A DNA stretch of 64,000 nucleotides from Pontibacter lucknowensis (GTDB lineage Bacteria > Bacteroidota > Bacteroidia > Cytophagales > Hymenobacteraceae): assembly GCF_900156415.1 (NCBI RefSeq), contig NZ_FTNM01000007.1:102797-166796 (forward strand). The letters are read 5' to 3'. The notes under the pieces are model-generated. The model did not search any database and was not told where the DNA came from. It was given only the letters and a program-made list of their open reading frames with translations. Made by a program: the position numbers and the translations under genes. This document shows, in pieces, positions 60,216 to 64,000 of this stretch (its first letter is position 1; each line of letters starts with the position of its first letter).

Positions 60216-61865
60216 ATGTATAAGAAGTCTATAGCCGGCCTCCTCATTGGCTGCCTTGCGCTGACCCTCTTCTCCTTTAAGACAGAGTCGGAGCGCTATT
60301 TCGAAATTGCCAAAAACCTCGACGTTTTTGCCACGCTTTTCAAAGAAGTAAATACCTACTATGTAGACGAAGTGCCGCCATCCAAACTGGTGCGCACAGG
60401 TATAGACGCGATGCTCAAGTCGCTCGACCCTTATACCAACTACATTCCCGAAGACGATATTGAGGATTTCAGAACCATGACCACCGGGCAGTATGGTGGC
60501 ATCGGTGCGCTCATCGGTAGCCGCAACAACAAGATTGTGGTGCAAATGCCGTATGAAAACTCGCCTGCTCACAAAGCTGGTCTGGTGATTGGCGACGAGA
60601 TCGTTAAGATCGACGGCGTAAACGTTTCCAGTAAGACTACCTCTGAAGTGAGTAAGTTGCTGAAGGGGCAGGCCAACTCTACTGTAAAACTGGAGGTGCG
60701 CAGCTACGGACAGAACAAATCCCGAACAGTAGAGCTAACCCGCGCTAACATCATGGTTGACAATGTGCCTTACTATGGCATGATCGACAATGAGATCGGT
60801 TACTTCCAATTGTCAGGCTTCACAGTGGATGCCTCTAAGGAGGTAAGGACCGCGGTGCAGAAACTGAAAGAGCAGGGAGCTAAGAAAATCATTTTCGATT
60901 TGCGTGACAATCCGGGTGGTTTGCTGCACGAAGCTGTGAACATCTCCAATCTGTTTGTTGACAAAGGCCGGGATATCGTTAGCACTAAAGGCAAAGTAAA
61001 AGAGTGGAACAAGACTTACAAGGCGCTGGATGAGCCACTCGATAAAAGCATGCCTATGGTCATTCTGACCAGTTCGCGCAGTGCCTCTGCCTCAGAGATT
61101 GTAGCCGGTGTGATGCAGGACTATGACCGTGCTGTGCTGGTAGGGGAGCGCACATTCGGTAAAGGTTTGGTACAGGCTACCCGCCCGCTTTCCTATAACT
61201 CACAACTTAAAGTAACAACTGCCAAGTACTACATCCCGAGCGGCCGTAGCATCCAGGCAATTGACTACAAGCACCGCAATGAAGACGGTAGCGCCGGCAA
61301 AATTCCGGATTCGCTTAAAGTGGCTCACAAAACAGCCGGCGGACGTATTGTCTATGATGGAGGTGGTGTAAGCCCGGATGTGGAAGTTACCCGCAAGACT
61401 TACTCTGAAATCGCCAGAACCATCGCAGCCAAAGGTTACTTCTTTGAGTATGCCAATAAGTATAGAGCCGAGAATCCTACTATACCTTCGGCCAAGCAGT
61501 TTAAGCTGACTGATGCTGACTACCAGCAGTTCGTTGCTTTCCTGGATAACAAAGATGTGAACTACACTACTAAGATAGAACGCGAGCTGGAAGATCTGAC
61601 AGAGCAGGCGAAGGATGGCAAACACCTGGATGACATCAAGCTGGAGCTGGATGCCATCAAGAAAAAGGTTTCGCATAACAAGTCGAATGACCTGATGCGT
61701 TTCCGTACTGAGATACAGGAAATGCTGGAGGCTGAGATCGCTTCCCGTTACTATCTGCAAAAGGGCTATATCGAGTCTTCGTTTGATGACGACCCGGATA
61801 TACTGATGGCAAAGCGTGTGCTCAGCGATCAGCAGGAGTATGCGTCTTACCTGAAAGTGAAGTAA
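60216..61865 (+). CDS. S41 family C-terminal processing peptidase
   Basis: 549-residue periplasmic Ser-Lys protease. N-terminal signal-anchor (IAGLLIGCLALTLFSFKTES), PDZ domain over about residues 90-180 (GGIGALIGSRNNKIVVQMPY, GLVIGDEIVKIDGVNVSSKT), catalytic serine in LTSSRSASASEIVAG (289-293) and Lys316 in ERTFGKGLVQ. C-terminal helices follow. CtpA-like enzymes trim exported proteins. A strong terminator overlaps the next promoter. Confidence 0.92.
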   Translation: MYKKSIAGLLIGCLALTLFSFKTESERYFEIAKNLDVFATLFKEVNTYYVDEVPPSKLVRTGIDAMLKSLDPYTNYIPEDDIEDFRTMTTGQYGGIGALIGSRNNKIVVQMPYENSPAHKAGLVIGDEIVKIDGVNVSSKTTSEVSKLLKGQANSTVKLEVRSYGQNKSRTVELTRANIMVDNVPYYGMIDNEIGYFQLSGFTVDASKEVRTAVQKLKEQGAKKIIFDLRDNPGGLLHEAVNISNLFVDKGRDIVSTKGKVKEWNKTYKALDEPLDKSMPMVILTSSRSASASEIVAGVMQDYDRAVLVGERTFGKGLVQATRPLSYNSQLKVTTAKYYIPSGRSIQAIDYKHRNEDGSAGKIPDSLKVAHKTAGGRIVYDGGGVSPDVEVTRKTYSEIARTIAAKGYFFEYANKYRAENPTIPSAKQFKLTDADYQQFVAFLDNKDVNYTTKIERELEDLTEQAKDGKHLDDIKLELDAIKKKVSHNKSNDLMRFRTEIQEMLEAEIASRYYLQKGYIESSFDDDPDILMAKRVLSDQQEYASYLKVK

Positions 61866-61884
61866 AAGGATAAGGTATAAATAG

Positions 61885-61917
61885 AAGGGTGGTGCTGGTA
61901 CGGTATCACCCTTTTTG
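61885..61917 (+). terminator. Terminator after the S41 peptidase gene
   Basis: AAGGGTGGTGC (61885-61895) pairs with 61903-61913 using two G-T wobbles; the T run that follows is also the -33 box of the tsaB promoter. Confidence 0.7.
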
Positions 61918-61944
61918 TTTCTTGATCTTTCGGCCGTACTTTTG
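61914..61944 (+). promoter_or_regulatory. Promoter of tsaB
   Basis: TTTG at 61914-61917, exactly 19 nt, then TACTTTTG at 61937-61944: a perfect match to the Bacteroidota consensus. Its -33 box overlaps the terminator T tract of the preceding gene. Confidence 0.8.
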
Positions 61945-61970
61945 TCATCTCATTCATTATAAGTTCAATT

Positions 61971-62669
61971 ATGCCACTACTCCTCGCGCTCGAAACCTCT
62001 TCTACTGTATGTTCTGTTGCCTTATATAAAGGAGCGGACCTGCTTGGGGCATCTGAGCTGCAGATTGAAAAGTCCCACTCCTCACATATTACGGTCATGA
62101 TCTCGCAGCTTGTTGAGAACTGTGGCTATACCCTGCACAACCTGAGCGCTGTGGCTGTATCGGGAGGGCCGGGGTCTTACACGGGTTTGCGCATCGGCAG
62201 CTCCACAGCCAAAGGTCTTTGCTACTCGCTGGACATCCCACTGCTGGAGGTCTCTACTTTATATGGTTTGGCGAAGCAGGCAATCGATAGTGTGCCTAAT
62301 GCGCAGCACTACTTGTTTTGCCCCATGATCGATGCCCGCCGTATGGAAGTCTATACCTGTCTTCTCAGCTCCGACTTGGAAGAGCTGATGCCAGTGACTC
62401 CTGTAGTGTTGGACGAGCAAAGCTTTCAGGAGCAACTAACAAGTCAACCGATCATTTTTTTTGGCAACGGAGCTGGCAAGTTCAAAAAGTTGGTGGAGGG
62501 AAATAAGCATGCATTGTTCATAGATAGTATACAGCCATCTGCAAAACCGATCGGTCAACTCGCGACGGTGAAGTACGAGCAACAAGCATTTGAAGACGTG
62601 GCCTATTATGAACCCTTCTATCTGAAGGATGTTTATATAACAAGTCCTACTAAGAACACGATTAAATAA
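61971..62669 (+). CDS. tsaB: tRNA threonylcarbamoyladenosine biosynthesis protein TsaB
   Basis: Partner of TsaD in t6A modification of tRNAs; 232 residues. Family features: LLALETSSTVCSVALYKGAD, EKSHSSHITVMISQLVENCG and SGGPGSYTGLRIGSSTAKGL, with a degenerate C-terminal ASKHA part. TsaB is an inactive paralogue of TsaD needed for dimerisation. It has its own strong promoter and is followed 9 bp on by a DUF2480 gene. Confidence 0.93.
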   Translation: MPLLLALETSSTVCSVALYKGADLLGASELQIEKSHSSHITVMISQLVENCGYTLHNLSAVAVSGGPGSYTGLRIGSSTAKGLCYSLDIPLLEVSTLYGLAKQAIDSVPNAQHYLFCPMIDARRMEVYTCLLSSDLEELMPVTPVVLDEQSFQEQLTSQPIIFFGNGAGKFKKLVEGNKHALFIDSIQPSAKPIGQLATVKYEQQAFEDVAYYEPFYLKDVYITSPTKNTIK

Positions 62670-62678
62670 GCTATAACA

Positions 62679-63191
62679 ATGTCAGATATAATAAACAAAG
62701 TAGCACAAAGCGCACTTGTAACGCTGAACCTGGAAGAACTGCTTCATCCAGGTGAGCGGGTGGTGTATGATATTAAGGATAACCTGTTCCAGGGTTTGAT
62801 TCTTCGGGAGAAGGATTTCAGAGCCTTCGTGAAAGAGCATGAATGGTCCATGTATGCTGGAAAGAACGTGGCCATCATCTGCTCAGTTGATGCCATCGTG
62901 CCGACCTGGGCCTATATGCTGCTCGCGACAAAGCTTCAGGCGCATGCTAACTATTACGTGTTCGGCGACCTGGAAGCACTAGAGCAAGCGTTAATGCAGG
63001 AAGCGATTGCTAAAATAGATCCGGAAGAATACCGGGATGGGAAAGTTGTGATCAAAGGATGTGGCAGTATACCTGTTCCAACTTATGCTTATGTAGAGAT
63101 CATGCGAAAACTTCTCCCAGTTGTGAGTAGCCTGATGTATGGCGAACCATGTAGTACTGTTCCATTATATAAGAAGCCAAAAACAGCATAG
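62679..63191 (+). CDS. DUF2480 family protein
   Basis: 170 residues of the Bacteroidota-specific DUF2480 family. Features: INKVAQSALVTLNLEELLHP, DNLFQGLILREKDFRAFVKE, IVPTWAYMLLATKLQAHANY and SIPVPTYAYVEIMRKLLPVV. Cytosolic; function unknown. Only 9 bp from tsaB, so a shared transcript is likely. A terminator follows. Confidence 0.88.
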   Translation: MSDIINKVAQSALVTLNLEELLHPGERVVYDIKDNLFQGLILREKDFRAFVKEHEWSMYAGKNVAIICSVDAIVPTWAYMLLATKLQAHANYYVFGDLEALEQALMQEAIAKIDPEEYRDGKVVIKGCGSIPVPTYAYVEIMRKLLPVVSSLMYGEPCSTVPLYKKPKTA

Positions 63192-63794
63192 ACTGATTTT
63201 AGCATTAGATAGATAGTAGGGCCCTTTCTTCAGGAAAGGGCCCTGCTGCTTTATATAGCGTAGGAAATAGAGGAGCAGTAGTGAAAGGTAATAGTGATGC
63301 ACAAGTGAAAATAAGGGCGAAAAAAAGATTAAAAAAATAAATCACATTTGGAACTTCAGGGAAGAAAAATGATGTTACACTCTAGCGCGCGGGGAACTGA
63401 CGCAAGTAGCATAGGGCATATCCATAGATTGCAGAAGCAATCTCCTTATGTGTTGCGAACTAAGCAACCTATTTCTTGGAGTGATAAAGAGCTCTGAAAA
63501 CAAACAGACTCTTAGCAATGCAGGTAATAACAGCCTGTATTGCTGAGAGGCGACAAAACCCGAAAGATTTTCTGAAATTATTCGCCGTGCGCCTCAGGCA
63601 CTTAGGCGGAACCTGCGGGGGAGGGGGCACAAAGGTAGATCTGCCCCCTTGCGGATCCGGAAACTATTGCGACCTTTGCACTCCCCACACGGTACAACGG
63701 GTCGGGGAAAGAGGGCAGCCGGCAGGGCGGCCACCGGTGGTTGAGCCGAAAGGCCGCCAGACGGAAAGAGACTGAAAAAAACTTTGCGCGGGGT
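63192..63794. other. Gene-free, structured region before the rRNA-type promoters
   Basis: About 600 bp with no gene. It holds the DUF2480 terminator, several local hairpins (63426-63443; 63509-63549, a 16-bp stem; 63623-63648) and a GC-rich 63560-63770 stretch. A plus-strand frame of 85 codons at 63518-63775 looks random (Gly/Cys/Arg-rich). Confidence 0.55.
63218..63244 (+). terminator. Terminator after the DUF2480 gene
   Basis: AGGGCCCTTTC pairs with GAAAGGGCCCT around a short loop; the T run after it is weak. Confidence 0.7.
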
Positions 63795-63825
63795 GTTGAA
63801 GATGTCAGAACTCTTCTTACCTTTG
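63795..63825 (+). promoter_or_regulatory. First tandem rRNA-type promoter
   Basis: GTTG at 63795-63798, 19 nt, then TACCTTTG at 63818-63825, followed by CAGCCCGCTTCGAAA. The same -7 element and downstream box recur 112 bp later. Confidence 0.8.
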
Positions 63826-63906
63826 CAGCCCGCTTCGAAAGGAAGGGGATTCTTGAAAGACTGGTAACAGAGCCTGAAGAAAAGAAAAAAAAGTTTTGCC
63901 TTGGTG

Positions 63907-63937
63907 CTTGCAGGTTGAAAAGATCTGCTTACCTTTG
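63907..63937 (+). promoter_or_regulatory. Second tandem rRNA-type promoter
   Basis: CTTG at 63907-63910, 19 nt, then TACCTTTG at 63930-63937 and the identical downstream box. The position suggests it drives a 16S gene beyond the window end; that is inference because no rRNA sequence is inside the window. Confidence 0.8.
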
Positions 63938-64000
63938 CAGCCCGCTTCGAAATGAAACGGATTCCGGAAGGCTCCTAACAGGGGCCGCAGGAAAAAGGAA

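Noticed and set aside
63620..63650. A TACCTTTG on the minus strand at 63630-63637 as a divergent promoter.
   Set aside because: No -33 box at the right spacing and no gene downstream in that direction.
63518..63775. An 85-codon frame before the rRNA-type promoters.
   Set aside because: Gly/Cys/Arg-rich with no domain, start context or terminator; coincides with GC-rich structured DNA.
1..64000. Explaining the AGGTATA excess by codon preference for Gly-Ile or Ile-Pro.
   Set aside because: Copies fall in all codon registers and many are intergenic.
1..64000. CRISPR array, prophage, insertion sequence or restriction-modification system.
   Set aside because: No regularly spaced repeats, transposase, integrase, Cas or modification genes were found on either strand.

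Overview
The window is a chromosomal segment of a member of the Bacteroidota, most likely Cytophagales; a Hymenobacteraceae organism such as Pontibacter is my guess, not something the sequence proves. The evidence is the gliding-motility genes gldB, gldD and gldE, the Bacteroidota-specific small proteins (bTHX, a COX24/AURKAIP1-like basic peptide, DUF2480, DUF6150), many PorT-like outer-membrane barrels, promoters of the Bacteroidota type (TTTG, about 19 bp, TAnnTTTG) and the near absence of Shine-Dalgarno sequences. No prophage, insertion sequence, plasmid gene or CRISPR array was seen; most of the window is core genome.

Layout. 1-4.6 kb: fatty-acid beta-oxidation operon fadN (5'-truncated by the window edge), fadA, fadE. 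4.7-10 kb: a GT2 glycosyltransferase, a secreted protein of unknown function, an acyl-CoA thioesterase, a cobalamin riboswitch without an obvious B12 gene, and recG. 10-20 kb: gldD, gldE, ssb and mutY on the minus strand, then HU, a TPR protein, the COX24-like peptide and RNase G on the plus strand, an outer-membrane barrel, gldB and a GT4 glycosyltransferase. 20-25 kb: small secreted proteins, nth, an ECF sigma factor with a small overlapping partner, a truncated globin and bTHX. 25-37.5 kb: uvrA, tpiA, a DUF6150 protein, prmA, a 1,596-residue exported protein of unknown function, plsY and an M20 dipeptidase. 37.5-47 kb, minus strand: three tandem outer-membrane barrels, a YifB/ComM ATPase, gmhA, a small membrane protein, an MsbA-like exporter and a Wzi/RemB-like barrel; this is a cell-envelope block. 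47-54.6 kb: upp, a GNAT acetyltransferase, a membrane protein, a DEAD-box helicase, a serpin lipoprotein, pyrC, a DinB protein and a zinc-ribbon-like protein. 54.6-64 kb: tRNA-His, a PfkB kinase, a small protein with a probable frameshift, a geranylgeranyl-reductase-like oxidoreductase, an M61 peptidase, rpmH, rnpA, an S41 peptidase, tsaB and DUF2480. The window closes with a gene-free stretch and two tandem promoters of rRNA type, so a 16S gene probably starts just beyond the right edge.

The most striking non-gene signal is a 7-mer, AGGTATA/TATACCT (extended form CAGGTATAGC). I count about 100 copies by eye against about 8 expected by chance. It occurs in intergenic DNA and in genes, on both strands and in every codon register, so codon choice does not explain it. 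Other points of interest are the orphan cobalamin riboswitch, a 46-bp perfect palindrome built around the 7-mer, a small gene that one base deletion would extend into a duplicated tail, the 1,596-residue exported protein, and the tandemly duplicated rRNA-type promoter.
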